Source of the DNA: Prevotella sp. UBA2754
GTDB taxonomy: Bacteria > Bacteroidota > Bacteroidia > Bacteroidales > Bacteroidaceae
DNA length: 64,000 bases
Reading direction: 5' to 3'
Assembly: GCA_002353295.1 (NCBI GenBank)
Contig: DEJG01000019.1
Coordinates: 515,107 to 579,106, forward strand
The notes beneath the pieces were generated by a model. It made no database searches and had not been told where the DNA came from. It saw only the letters and a program-made list of their open reading frames with translations. A program made the translations under genes and the position numbers. Positions within the stretch are counted from its first letter, which is position 1. Each line of letters begins with the position of its first letter. Positions 17,603-26,271 of the stretch are shown here, piece after piece.

Positions 17603-18054
17603 AATGTTGTATTTTTTAAAGTTTCGGATATCAAAAGAATAAATAAAGGTAAGGCGTAGCACAACAGGTCGGTCAACTGGTAGGTTCCTGGCAGTAGTCC
17701 TGCCAGTTGCATGAGTTCGGAAACGATGCCCACCACAGGAATGATGCTGGCAACGGTGATGCGGAGTGAAACGGTATGGTGCTCAAGAAGCGCATGTACC
17801 AACAGGATATATGCCGCTGACCATAATCCGCCAGGCAACGAATATACCACAAACTCAGACGGTTGAAAATGAAACATCATCGCGCGCCAATCATGAATGA
17901 AAGGCATCAGGCCAACAACATCCAGCACACGAAAGAGTAGGATAGAAGTAGGGCGGTACGATATGTAAATCATGCCGCCAAAGGTGATGAGGACGAGTCC
18001 GAGGACTATTTTCTGTCGTGCTGACATAGCTGTTATATCAATAATGCGGTACAA
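17563..18054 (-). CDS. VanZ-like membrane protein
   Basis: 163 aa with about four hydrophobic segments and VanZ-like features ('SYRPTS' near the first helix, 'PGGLWSAAYILLVH', 'SIIPVVGIVSELMQLAGLLPGTYQLTDLL'). It ends 40 bp inside the start of the AAA gene, so translation of the two is likely coupled. VanZ-family proteins in this phylum are mostly uncharacterised. Confidence 0.65.
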   Translation of the reverse strand: MYRIIDITAMSARQKIVLGLVLITFGGMIYISYRPTSILLFRVLDVVGLMPFIHDWRAMMFHFQPSEFVVYSLPGGLWSAAYILLVHALLEHHTVSLRITVASIIPVVGIVSELMQLAGLLPGTYQLTDLLCYALPLFILLISETLKNTTLWQVFSTASVVSN

Positions 18055-18102
18055 AAATACAAAAAAAATGAAAGAGATGGTGGATAATCTGTGTTTTTTT
18101 TG

Positions 18103-18110
18103 TAATTTTG
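18103..18110 (+). promoter_or_regulatory. TAATTTTG promoter of the PurF-like gene
   Basis: The box lies 37 bp before the ATG at 18148, in the divergent region with the VanZ-like gene. Confidence 0.55.
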
Positions 18111-18147
18111 CAGGCCTAAAAGGTATTAATATTATAAAGGTAAGAAA

Positions 18148-19575
18148 ATGGGAGGCTTTTTCGGCACTATCTCGACAAAAGACTGCGTAAACGATTTGTT
18201 TTACGGGACAGACTACAATTCACACTTAGGAACTAAACGCGCTGGTCTGGTAACTTACGATGAGGAAAAGGGTTTCAATCGCTCTATCCACTCGTTGGAA
18301 CGCCATTATTTCCGTTCACGCTTTGAGGACGAACTGGATTCGTTTAAGGGGAAACAGGGACTTGGCGTTATCAGTGATACGGACCCACAGCCCATCATCG
18401 TCAACTCGCACTTGGGTCGTTATGCAGTGGTGACTGTGGCGAAAATTAATAATCTGCGTGAGATAGCTGATGAGTTGTTGGCTGAAAGGATGCACTTCAG
18501 CGAGTTGTCTGCCAATAATATCAACCAGACGGAACTGGTGGCCCTGCTGATCAATATGGGAAATACTTTCGTAGAAGGTATAAATAAGGTGTTTCAGAAA
18601 ATAGAGGGCTCGTGCTCAATGCTGATTCTGACAGAAGACGGCATCATTGCAGCACGCGACTTCCTGGGACGTACCCCTATCGTGATAGGACAGAAGGAGG
18701 GTGCATACGCTGTTTCGAGCGAAACTACCAGTTTTCCGAACCTCGACTATCAAGTGTTACGTGATGTAGGTCCAGGCGAGATTGTGCGTCTGCGCTCCAA
18801 TGGTATCGAAGTCCTGCAGAAGCCCTTGAGCCGTTGTCAGATATGTTCGTTCCTCTGGGTGTACTATGGATTCCCTGCCAGCGACTACGAAGGAATTAAT
18901 ACCGAATTTGTGCGCGAGAAGAACGGCCGCCTGATGGGTGAGAAAGATACAGAACTGGAGGCAGACCTCGTATGTGGCATCCCTGATTCTGGTGTCGGAA
19001 TGGCAATAGGTTATTCGCATGGTAAGAAGATACCCTATAAGCGTGCTGTCTTGAAATACACACCTACGTGGCCCCGTTCGTTCACTCCTGGCAATCAGAT
19101 GCGTCGCGATTTGGTGGCTCGTATGAAACTGATTCCCAATGCAGCCATTCTGAAAGACCAGCGTATCGTGTTCTGCGATGACTCTATCGTTCGTGGTACC
19201 CAGTTGCGTGACAATGTTCGTACGTTCTTTGAGAATGGTGCAAAGGAAGTACACGTGCGCATATCTTGTCCTCCGTTGGTATATGGTTGCCCGTTTATTG
19301 GTTTTACATCGTCGAAAAGCGATTTGGAACTGATCACACGTCGGATTATCAAGGACTTGGAGGGTGACGACTCGAAGAATCTGGAAAAATATGCTACCAC
19401 AGGGTCGCCAGAATATCAGAAAATGGTACACGAAATAGGTCGCAGACTTGGTCTGACGAGCGTGAAATTTGCCAGCCTGGAAGACTTGATTGAGTCGATA
19501 GGATTGCCCAAGGACAGACTGTGTACCCATTGCTTTGACGGGACCTCATACTGTCATGAAAAAGATAACGAATAG
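18148..19575 (+). CDS. PurF-like amidophosphoribosyltransferase lacking the N-terminal Cys
   Basis: 475 aa. The Ntn-hydrolase glutaminase half is recognisable, and the PRPP-binding loop is intact ('VFCDDSIVRGTQL', about residues 344-356), as are 'CGIPDSGVGMAIGYS' and the C-terminal 'CTHCFDGTSYC'. However, the protein begins MGGFFGTIS, whereas PurF needs Cys right after Met as the glutaminase nucleophile (MCGI..). It may use free ammonia, or be a regulatory paralogue. A canonical purF may exist elsewhere in the genome, outside this window. Confidence 0.82.
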   Translation: MGGFFGTISTKDCVNDLFYGTDYNSHLGTKRAGLVTYDEEKGFNRSIHSLERHYFRSRFEDELDSFKGKQGLGVISDTDPQPIIVNSHLGRYAVVTVAKINNLREIADELLAERMHFSELSANNINQTELVALLINMGNTFVEGINKVFQKIEGSCSMLILTEDGIIAARDFLGRTPIVIGQKEGAYAVSSETTSFPNLDYQVLRDVGPGEIVRLRSNGIEVLQKPLSRCQICSFLWVYYGFPASDYEGINTEFVREKNGRLMGEKDTELEADLVCGIPDSGVGMAIGYSHGKKIPYKRAVLKYTPTWPRSFTPGNQMRRDLVARMKLIPNAAILKDQRIVFCDDSIVRGTQLRDNVRTFFENGAKEVHVRISCPPLVYGCPFIGFTSSKSDLELITRRIIKDLEGDDSKNLEKYATTGSPEYQKMVHEIGRRLGLTSVKFASLEDLIESIGLPKDRLCTHCFDGTSYCHEKDNE

Positions 19576-19617
19576 TTAAAAGTTAAGAAAATACTAGTTT
19601 TCTTCATTTTTTCTTCG

Positions 19618-19647
19618 TATCTTTGCAGAAAATTTATGGAAGCGTGA
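19618..19647 (+). promoter_or_regulatory. Promoter box and three-codon uORF before the Nif3-like gene
   Basis: TATCTTTG at 19618-19625. An ATG-GAA-GCG-TGA mini-ORF (19636-19647) ends so that its TGA overlaps the GTG start of the gene (GTGA). The first start-like TTG in the long open frame lies inside the promoter box and cannot be the real start. Confidence 0.5.
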
Positions 19648-20423
19648 AAATAAAGCAAGTGCTGAGCGCCCTTGAACAATTCGCGCCCCTGCCCTTACAG
19701 GAAAGCTGGGATAATGCTGGCCTGCAAGTAGGACTAACAGAGGCGGAGGTTTCAGGGGCATTATTGTGTCTGGACGTCACAGAACGTGTGGTTGACGAGG
19801 CTATTGCGAAGGGATGCAATCTCATCGTGAGCCATCATCCGTTACTGTTCCGTCCTCTGAAGCAAATCAGTGGGGCTAATGACGTACAACGATGTGTCAT
19901 CAAAGCTCTAAAGCATGATATTGTGGTTATATCGATGCATACCAATATGGATAACGCTAAAGAGGGAGTAAACTGGAAAATAGCCGAGAAACTAGGACTG
20001 GAAGAGGTCTCTTTTTTAGCTGCATCTCCTACCGAAACATCCGGCAGTGGTGTCATCGGCAACATCGGAAATCCGTTGGCTGCTGATGATTTCGTTTTGT
20101 TGGTGAAAAAGCAGTTCGATGTAGAGTGTGCTCAGTGTAACGAACTTCTGCGACGCCCCGTTCAGCGAGTGGCAATATGTGGTGGAGCAGGTGATTTCTT
20201 GTTAGATGAAGCCGTTAGTCAGGGAGCAGATGCTTTTATCACTGGCGAAATGCACTATCATCAATATTTTGGATACGAACAAAAGATTCAAATCTGTGTC
20301 ATTGGGCACTATCAGAGTGAACAATTCACTAGCGAAATATTCCGTGATATCATTCAGCGTGAATGTCCTGGGGTGCGTACGGAAATCACAGAAAACTGCA
20401 CAAATCCAATTTTGTACCTTTAA
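19644..20423 (+). CDS. Nif3-like dinuclear metal centre protein
   Basis: 259 aa from the GTG at 19644, which gives MKIKQVLSALEQFAPLPLQE, the usual N-terminus of the family in this phylum. Metal-site motifs: 'VSHHPLLF' (HH), 'MHTNMDNA' (H..D) and C-terminal 'ITGEMHYHQYF' plus 'GHYQSEQF'. Nif3/YqfO proteins form hexamers with a two-metal site; GTP cyclohydrolase I type 2 activity has been proposed for some. It is followed 41 bp later by a zinc-ribbon protein gene, its standard neighbour. Confidence 0.92.
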   Translation: MKIKQVLSALEQFAPLPLQESWDNAGLQVGLTEAEVSGALLCLDVTERVVDEAIAKGCNLIVSHHPLLFRPLKQISGANDVQRCVIKALKHDIVVISMHTNMDNAKEGVNWKIAEKLGLEEVSFLAASPTETSGSGVIGNIGNPLAADDFVLLVKKQFDVECAQCNELLRRPVQRVAICGGAGDFLLDEAVSQGADAFITGEMHYHQYFGYEQKIQICVIGHYQSEQFTSEIFRDIIQRECPGVRTEITENCTNPILYL

Positions 20424-20464
20424 TCGTAATATTGTAATATCTTAATATAGAAAAAGTAACAATT

Positions 20465-21316
20465 ATGGCAAAGAAAGATCCTACAGACATGCCAGTTGAG
20501 GAGCGTCTGAAAACACTTTATCAACTGCAAACCACGCTCTCAGGGATTGATGAGAAGCGTGCCTTGAGAGGTGAACTACCTCTGGAAGTACAAGACCTGG
20601 AAGATGAAATCGAGGGCTTGACAACACGTATGGACAACATTCAGGCCGATATCAAAGAATATGAGCAGGCCATCAATGTGAAGAAGGGAGAAATCGAGAC
20701 AGCAAAGGCCAGTGTCGAGCGTTACAAGGCTCAGTTGAACGATGTGAAAAACAATCGTGAGTACGACACGTTGACCAAGGAAATTGAATTCCAGTCTCTT
20801 GAAATCGAACTCTGCAATAAGAAGATTAAAGATGCTCAGTTCCGTATTGAAGAGAAAAAAGCGGAATTGGCTCAGAGTCAGGAAATCATAGAGGATCGTA
20901 AGCAGGCTCTTGATGTAAAGAAAGGTGAGCTTGATGAAATTATGCAGGAGACTCGCGAGGAAGAAGATAAGTTGAAGGCTAAGGTTAAGGAGCTGGAATC
21001 GAAGATAGAACCGCGTCTGTTGACATCTTTCAAGCGTATTCGTAAGAACGCTCGCAATGGCCTTGGTATTGTCTATGTGCAGCGTGATGCCTGTGGTGGA
21101 TGTTTCAATAAGATTCCGCCCCAGCGTCAATTGGATATCAAGATGCATAAGAAGGTGATTGTTTGCGAGTACTGCGGACGAATTATGATTGACCCAGAGT
21201 TAGCTGGCGTAAAGATAACACCTGCAGGTGCAGAGGAAAAGAAGACCCGTAAGCGTGCTATCCGTAAGACAGTTAAGAAGACTGACGATTCTATAGTGCC
21301 GGAAGAGGAGGCATAA
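20465..21316 (+). CDS. Coiled-coil zinc-ribbon protein (CT398/zf-RING_7 type)
   Basis: 283 aa. Residues about 35-185 form a long coiled coil (heptads of E/K/L/I, 'ERYKAQLNDVKNNREYDTLTKEIE'). It is followed by a C4 zinc ribbon with 'RDACGGCFNKIPP' and 'VIVCEYCGRIMIDPEL', and a basic tail 'KKTRKRAIRKTVKK'. The family sits next to nif3 in many bacteria and may bind nucleic acid; exact function is unknown. Confidence 0.87.
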   Translation: MAKKDPTDMPVEERLKTLYQLQTTLSGIDEKRALRGELPLEVQDLEDEIEGLTTRMDNIQADIKEYEQAINVKKGEIETAKASVERYKAQLNDVKNNREYDTLTKEIEFQSLEIELCNKKIKDAQFRIEEKKAELAQSQEIIEDRKQALDVKKGELDEIMQETREEEDKLKAKVKELESKIEPRLLTSFKRIRKNARNGLGIVYVQRDACGGCFNKIPPQRQLDIKMHKKVIVCEYCGRIMIDPELAGVKITPAGAEEKKTRKRAIRKTVKKTDDSIVPEEEA

Positions 21317-21339
21317 TCTATTTAGACATATACAAAGAA

Positions 21340-21370
21340 TAGGCGTAGGGTGAATGCCCTGCGCCTATAT
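21340..21370. terminator. Bidirectional terminator between convergent genes
   Basis: An 11-bp stem with one G.T pair (TAGGCGTAGGG, 21340-21350; CCCTGCGCCTA, 21357-21367), 6-base loop, followed by TATTTTA. It lies between the zinc-ribbon gene and the end of the HsdR_N-like gene, whose last codons it overlaps. Confidence 0.75.
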
Positions 21371-21814
21371 TTTATCATAATCAGGAATGTCTGGTAGAAA
21401 TTCATACGTATGCTGTTCGTAGTTCATTCTACAACAGTAGTGCTGTAGGCCATTGCTGACAACAAGATAATCGACATGTAAAAAAAGATTGTAGGCTGAA
21501 ATCTGATTGAAAACTTTCTGTGTCAGTGCTATAGTAGGCGCTTTATACTCGATAATCATCTGTGGAGTCTTTTGCTGATTGTAGAGTATAGAATCGCAAC
21601 GCAGTTTCTTATCGCCTACACTGAGCTCGATTTCATTGCCTAACAATCCTTTGGGGAATCCTTTATGCTCAACCAGCCAATGCACGAAATGCTGGCGCAC
21701 CCATTCCTCGGGCGTCAGTCTGACAAAGCGACGGCGCAGAAAATCGAAAATTTCAGGTTTTTCGTGCGTGCCTCTCAATTGAATTTGAAATTTCGGCAGA
21801 TTTAGTTCGTACAT
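21365..21814 (-). CDS. HsdR N-terminal-like nuclease-fold protein
   Basis: 149 aa. Matches the stand-alone 'type I restriction enzyme R protein N-terminal domain' family: 'RRRFVRLTPEEWVRQHFVHWL', 'VGDKKLRCDSILYNQQKTPQMIIEYKAP' (D..ExK catalytic core) and 'SAYNLFLHVDYLVVSNG'. There is no methylase or specificity gene nearby, so it is not an R-M system. It is divergent from a histidine kinase, with holA close by, as in other members of the phylum. The start is only 4 bases from a minus-strand TATCTTTG. Confidence 0.85.
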   Translation of the reverse strand: MYELNLPKFQIQLRGTHEKPEIFDFLRRRFVRLTPEEWVRQHFVHWLVEHKGFPKGLLGNEIELSVGDKKLRCDSILYNQQKTPQMIIEYKAPTIALTQKVFNQISAYNLFLHVDYLVVSNGLQHYCCRMNYEQHTYEFLPDIPDYDKI

Positions 21815-21818
21815 ATTG

Positions 21819-21879
21819 CAAAGATACGAATAATTTTTTTGTTATCCCGAAGAATCTTTCAATTTTTTTTGTATCTTTG
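21819..21879. promoter_or_regulatory. Divergent TATCTTTG promoters
   Basis: The minus-strand box at 21819-21826 serves the HsdR_N-like gene with almost no leader. The plus-strand box at 21872-21879 serves the histidine kinase and shows that its ATG is 21901, not the upstream TTG. Confidence 0.6.
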
Positions 21880-21900
21880 CAAACAGAAAAACCTATACTA

Positions 21901-23916
21901 ATGAGACGAATTTATTTGTTAACCATAGGTCTATTGTCCCTGTTATTATCTAACTTGGGAAGCATGGCGCAATCAACAGAAGCACAGAGAGCAGACTCTT
22001 TGCGTAGGGTGCTTCCAAAACTCAAAGGAAAAGAACTCCTACAGGCTTATTATAAGATATATAACCTCTGTTATTATGCAGGGTATGTCACGGAAGAACG
22101 TAAGGCTATTGACGATCTGTTGGAGGAGGCAGAACGTCAGGGCGATGTGAAGATGCAGGCAACAGCCAGAGCAGCACTGCTTTACTACTATTATAATTCC
22201 GATATCAACGACTCGTTGTTGGCTGTATTCCCAGAACAATTGAGCTTTATGGAAAAAAATAAAGACTGGAAAGAGTATTATGATATATGGGTGCTCCTCG
22301 TTAATCACTATACGTTTACAAGTCAGAGTAACACGGCTTTACGAGAGGTTAAACGAATGTATGAGAATGCACAGCAACGCAAGAATAATTATGGCATCGG
22401 ACTGGCTTCTTATGGAATGGGTAATGCCTATATGAATATAGGCTTCCACGAGGAAGCCATCCAGTCGTATGAGCGATGTATTAATGCTTTGAAACAGTCG
22501 AGAATGGGCTCCTCAACGCTGTTGGATGTTTATCCCTATTACTGTTCTGAACTCTCGGAAGTGAAAAATTATCAGCGCATGTTGGAAGTGACAGACCTAT
22601 GGCGAGACTATCTGGATAGCCATAGGGTAGAATTGGGTCTCGACAACAAGTCAACGAGTTCATCGTATTACAGTTATTATTATAATTCTCGTGCTACGGC
22701 AATGATGGGACTGGGGCGTCTGAAGGAGGCCGAAGAACTGTTAACAAAGGCTTATCAGTCTACAAAGGATGTTCAGGACAATTCTCAGTTGACGGTATTC
22801 TATAATTTGGCACAACTTCACCTGAAGAAAGGCGAGTATGCCAAAGCACTCCGTTTTAACAATCAAATTATCGGTAATGCTAATCCTAGCGACCCCTCCG
22901 GCCTCTTAATGCTCACCAAGCAGCGAGCAGAAATAATGCTTCAATCTCAGTGTTTCGATGAAGCCGCAAAACTTTATAAGCAGGTGTATCTGTTGGGCGA
23001 TTCTCTGAATCTGAATGATGCCAAAAACCAGTTGAACGAATTTAATACGCTCTTCAAAGTTGATGAGATGGAGAAAGCCAGTGAACAGGCGCGATCACGG
23101 CATGTCTATATTATTTTGGGTATTATCATTATGGCTTTGTTGCTGATAGGTGTTCTGGGCTTCTATTTCATGATTCGCTTGCGTCAGAAGAATCGTGAAT
23201 TGGCTGTAGCTCTTGACAGGGCTCAGGAAAGCGATCGCATGAAGCGTACGTTTATTCAGCATGTTTCGCATGAGATTCGTACGCCGTTAAATGTGATTAC
23301 AGGATTTTCGCAAGTGATTGCAAGTCCCAGTTTCCGTCTGACTGACGAGCAGCGTGCAAATATTGTTGATAGTATTGAAACGAATACACGCGAGATTACG
23401 AATTTTGTCAATGAATTGCTGGAGTTCTCAGAAAATGAGAGTCAGAACTACTACCAAATGAATGATTGTGTCAATGTCTTTCTGATGTGTAAAGAACTAA
23501 TTGCCAATGCGGAACAGCAGAATAATGGTCGGCTGCAACTCGTATTAGAATCAACAATAAACGAATCCTTGACGGTGAACAGCAATCAGCGAGCTCTAGA
23601 GCGCATTGTGCGTCAGCTTCTCAATAATGCTATGAAGTTTACAGAGAAGGGTAGTGTAACGCTGAAAATCGCCCAATCTGACGAAGAACAGATGTTGGAT
23701 GTTAGTGTCACAGATACCGGTATCGGTATTGCTCCAGATCAGCGAGAACTCATTTTTGAGAAGTTTTACAAGGTTGATTCTTTTAAACGTGGTCTAGGAC
23801 TTGGACTGCCGATGGCACGTCGTATAGCCCATATGATTGGGGGTGATCTTCTGTTGGATGACAAATATACAAAAGGTACGCGATTTATCCTTAAAATCCC
23901 AATTTATAAGCTTTAA
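21901..23916 (+). CDS. TPR-containing sensor histidine kinase
   Basis: 671 aa from the ATG at 21901. A signal peptide (RRIYLLTIGLLSLLLSNLGSMAQ) is followed by a periplasmic region of TPR-like helices (about 40-385), one membrane helix ('VYIILGIIIMALLLIGVLGFYF', about 403-424), HisKA with the phospho-acceptor 'HVSHEIRTPLNVI', and HATPase_c with N box 'RIVRQLLNNAMKF', G1 'VTDTGIGIAP' and G2 'RGLGLGLPMARRIA'. No response regulator gene is adjacent, so the partner is encoded elsewhere. Ligand unknown. Confidence 0.92.
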   Translation: MRRIYLLTIGLLSLLLSNLGSMAQSTEAQRADSLRRVLPKLKGKELLQAYYKIYNLCYYAGYVTEERKAIDDLLEEAERQGDVKMQATARAALLYYYYNSDINDSLLAVFPEQLSFMEKNKDWKEYYDIWVLLVNHYTFTSQSNTALREVKRMYENAQQRKNNYGIGLASYGMGNAYMNIGFHEEAIQSYERCINALKQSRMGSSTLLDVYPYYCSELSEVKNYQRMLEVTDLWRDYLDSHRVELGLDNKSTSSSYYSYYYNSRATAMMGLGRLKEAEELLTKAYQSTKDVQDNSQLTVFYNLAQLHLKKGEYAKALRFNNQIIGNANPSDPSGLLMLTKQRAEIMLQSQCFDEAAKLYKQVYLLGDSLNLNDAKNQLNEFNTLFKVDEMEKASEQARSRHVYIILGIIIMALLLIGVLGFYFMIRLRQKNRELAVALDRAQESDRMKRTFIQHVSHEIRTPLNVITGFSQVIASPSFRLTDEQRANIVDSIETNTREITNFVNELLEFSENESQNYYQMNDCVNVFLMCKELIANAEQQNNGRLQLVLESTINESLTVNSNQRALERIVRQLLNNAMKFTEKGSVTLKIAQSDEEQMLDVSVTDTGIGIAPDQRELIFEKFYKVDSFKRGLGLGLPMARRIAHMIGGDLLLDDKYTKGTRFILKIPIYKL

Positions 23917-23917
23917 A

Positions 23918-23949
23918 TTTGGTGATTTAATTAGTTAATTGTAATTTTG
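23918..23949 (+). promoter_or_regulatory. Consensus promoter of holA, leaderless type
   Basis: TTTG at 23918-23921, 20-bp spacer, TAATTTTG at 23942-23949. The holA ATG is at 23954, so transcription should begin at or next to the start codon. Confidence 0.7.
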
Positions 23950-23953
23950 CATC

Positions 23954-24979
23954 ATGGCTCAGGCTTTTGCTACATATGATTCGGTGATGAGTGAACTGAA
24001 GACTCGCCAATTTCGTCCTCTCTATTATCTGATGGGGGATGAACCTTATTATATTGATAAGATATGTAATTGGATTGCCGAAAATGTTTTGCAGCCAGAA
24101 GAACAGGCATTTAATCAAACGGTGCTTTTTGGGTCTGATGTTACTGCAGCACAGATTGTAGATACTGCAAAGGCTTATCCGATGATGGCGGATTACCAAG
24201 TTCTCATTGTCAAAGAAGCCCAGAATATCAAGAATACAGATGCACTTGAAAAGTATTTCAAGTCTCCTATGTCTTCTACCATCCTAGTGATGTGCCATAA
24301 AAATGGTTCAATCGACGGCAGAAAAAAGGAATATGTGAAGACAATACAACAGGCAGGAGTGCTTTTTGAGAGCAAAAAACTGCGAGAACGTGATCTTCCT
24401 GCCTTTATAGAGGACTATTTGAAGGCTAAAAATGCCAGTATAGACCCTAAATCCACCCAACTCATTGCAGAGGCTGTAGGCGCAGATTTAAGTCGCCTGG
24501 TGGGTGAGTTAGATAAGGTTTTGCTCTCTCTCCCTGCAGAGGATAGGAGAGTGACGCCTCAGATTGTGGAAGACCAGATTGGGGTAAGTAAAGAATTTAA
24601 TAGTTTTGAACTAAGAGATGCTATCGTGAACAGAAATGTGTTCAAGGCAAATCAGATTGTGAAATATTTTGACGATAATCCAAAGGCTGGTAGTATCTAC
24701 TCATTTCTCCCGATGCTCTTTAATTACTTCCAGAACTTGATGTTGGCCCATTATTGTCCACAGAAAAACAGTCAGGATAGGGTAGCGGAATGGCTGGATT
24801 TTCGTAATGCGTGGTTAGCAAAAGACTACATGACGGGTATGAGAAACTACTCAGGAATGAAAGTGATGCAGATCTTGAGTAAGATAAGAGAAATTGATGC
24901 CAAAAGTAAAGGCTTGGATAACCCTAATACCCCTCCAGGGGAGCTTATGAAGGAGCTAATTTTCTTCATTTTGCACTAA
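23954..24979 (+). CDS. holA: DNA polymerase III subunit delta
   Basis: 341 aa. The AAA+-like clamp-loader subunit delta loads the sliding clamp on DNA. Typical features: 'RPLYYLMGDEPYYIDKICNWI' at the N-terminus, 'YPMMADYQVLIVKEAQNI', 'LIAEAVGADLSRLVGELDKVLL' and 'FNSFELRDAIVNRN' in the C-terminal collar domain. Length and motif order are normal for the family. Confidence 0.95.
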   Translation: MAQAFATYDSVMSELKTRQFRPLYYLMGDEPYYIDKICNWIAENVLQPEEQAFNQTVLFGSDVTAAQIVDTAKAYPMMADYQVLIVKEAQNIKNTDALEKYFKSPMSSTILVMCHKNGSIDGRKKEYVKTIQQAGVLFESKKLRERDLPAFIEDYLKAKNASIDPKSTQLIAEAVGADLSRLVGELDKVLLSLPAEDRRVTPQIVEDQIGVSKEFNSFELRDAIVNRNVFKANQIVKYFDDNPKAGSIYSFLPMLFNYFQNLMLAHYCPQKNSQDRVAEWLDFRNAWLAKDYMTGMRNYSGMKVMQILSKIREIDAKSKGLDNPNTPPGELMKELIFFILH

Positions 24980-25752
24980 AAAGGGCTCAAAAAAGGGCTC
25001 TTTTTTTCTATTTCATCTGATTTTCCAGACATAAAATTTAGGGGTTAAAAGCCGATAAATAAAGCGTTTTTCTCTATTTTTACCCCCTCTATTTTTGCGA
25101 ATTTTCCGCTTTTTGGGCGCTCGTTCAGAATCTTTCAAAATTTCCAAATTTTCGCTTTTTTCTGAGTTTGAAATTTGGTATTAGAAAGTTTTAACGTTTT
25201 GGGTGCTAAATTTTAAAATGTAAAATATAGTCAAGCGAAACAAATATTTAAACTTGCAAATATGTCGTATTTTACAAAAGTAAACAGAAATTGCATTCTA
25301 TATTTATGTTTAGAAAGATAAAACGAAGTGTTCAGACACCCCATTTAATGGATATGCAACAAACATATTCTATTCTAAAACTTTAAAAATCAGACGTTTA
25401 AAGTGATTTATTTGTGCAAAAAATCAAATAATTCATTGGTTTTGGAAAGTAAATAGTCCCCCAAACTCATTATTGTTTTGCTTTCCGTATACTTAATTAA
25501 CTAATAATCAGATAGTTATAGTTTTGTGTTATATTTAATTATGTTTTATGATTTAGAGAACGAATTTGTATTTACATATCTAATGAATACAAGTACAAAC
25601 TTGGCATTTTGAATTTACAACTCTAACAATCAAAAGTAGAATCTTAAAATCTAAAATATCCATTAATTTTGTTGTTTATTCCATTTTTTTGTTTTACCTT
25701 TGTAAAGTCTAAGAAAAATTAATTTTTTACCCCGAAAACGGTTTGATCAGTC
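24980..25752. other. AT-rich intergenic region without a recognisable gene
   Basis: About 770 bp between holA and an XRE regulator. It begins with a direct repeat (AAAGGGCTC twice, 24980-25001) ending in a T-run. An imperfect inverted repeat GGGGTTAAAA / TTTTTACCCC spans about 25042-25087. Two minus-strand TACTTTTG-like boxes (25275-25282, 25631-25638) lack -33 partners. No tRNA, no open frame with coding character and no strong hairpin-terminator pair was found. Confidence 0.5.
25695..25702 (+). promoter_or_regulatory. TACCTTTG box before the XRE regulator
   Basis: Located 50 bp before the ATG, with a TTTG at 25668-25671 (23-bp spacing, slightly long). Confidence 0.5.
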
Positions 25753-26202
25753 ATGAAAGATAGAATTAAACGTATCATGGAAGAGCAACACATGAGTCAA
25801 CAAGTGTTCGCTGATTTTATAGGATTGTCACCTGCAACCCTTAGCAGTATATTCACAGGTAGAACTCGCCCCACCTTAAATGTGGTGGAGGCCATCAAAA
25901 ATAAACTTCCATCGATTAGCACGGATTGGTTGCTTATGGGTGTCGGTAATATGTATATTCAGTCTAGTTCTGAGGCGCCTGAAGCAAGTTCTTCCTCGTC
26001 AGTTGAGCAGATGCTAGACTTTAATCAGGCACCAAATGATCATCCGTCACCCATTTTTTCGCAGGGTGTAAAATCTACACCTTTGGATTATTCTTCACAA
26101 ACATTGAAAATTATTGACAAAGAACCGCGTAAAGTTACAGAAATACGGGTTTATTATGATGACCAAACCTATGAAACTTTTGTTCCGTTAAAATCTAAAT
26201 GA
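25753..26202 (+). CDS. XRE-family helix-turn-helix regulator
   Basis: 149 aa. N-terminal HTH (about residues 1-60): 'MSQQVFADFIGLSPATLSSIFTGRTRPTLNVVEAI', followed by 'STDWLLMGVGNMY', a signature of phage-repressor-like XRE proteins of this phylum. The C-terminal half is Ser/Glu-rich and disordered, ending in a short beta segment ('KVTEIRVYYDDQTYETFVP'). Likely a DNA-binding regulator. The large AT-rich upstream spacer may be its own control region. Confidence 0.85.
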   Translation: MKDRIKRIMEEQHMSQQVFADFIGLSPATLSSIFTGRTRPTLNVVEAIKNKLPSISTDWLLMGVGNMYIQSSSEAPEASSSSSVEQMLDFNQAPNDHPSPIFSQGVKSTPLDYSSQTLKIIDKEPRKVTEIRVYYDDQTYETFVPLKSK

Positions 26203-26235
26203 GAGCACAAACCTTAGTGTTCTCATTTTTTTTTC
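26198..26235 (+). terminator. Intrinsic terminator after the XRE gene
   Basis: An 11-bp stem (AATGAGAGCAC 26198-26208; GTGTTCTCATT 26217-26227, one G.T pair), 8-base loop, then a run of eight or more T. It overlaps the stop codon. The next gene has its own TAATTTTG box at 26237-26244. Confidence 0.85.
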
Positions 26236-26271
26236 GTAATTTTGTAGGCAAATTATATTAATAAGGTTCAT

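Noticed and set aside
21365..21814. Restriction-modification system
   Set aside because: Only a 149-aa HsdR_N-like domain is present, with no methylase or specificity subunit. It is a stand-alone core gene of the phylum near holA.
24980..25752. Hidden small RNA or replication origin in the large AT-rich gap
   Set aside because: TAnnTTTG-like boxes lack -33 partners and no terminator hairpin or DnaA-box cluster could be recognised.
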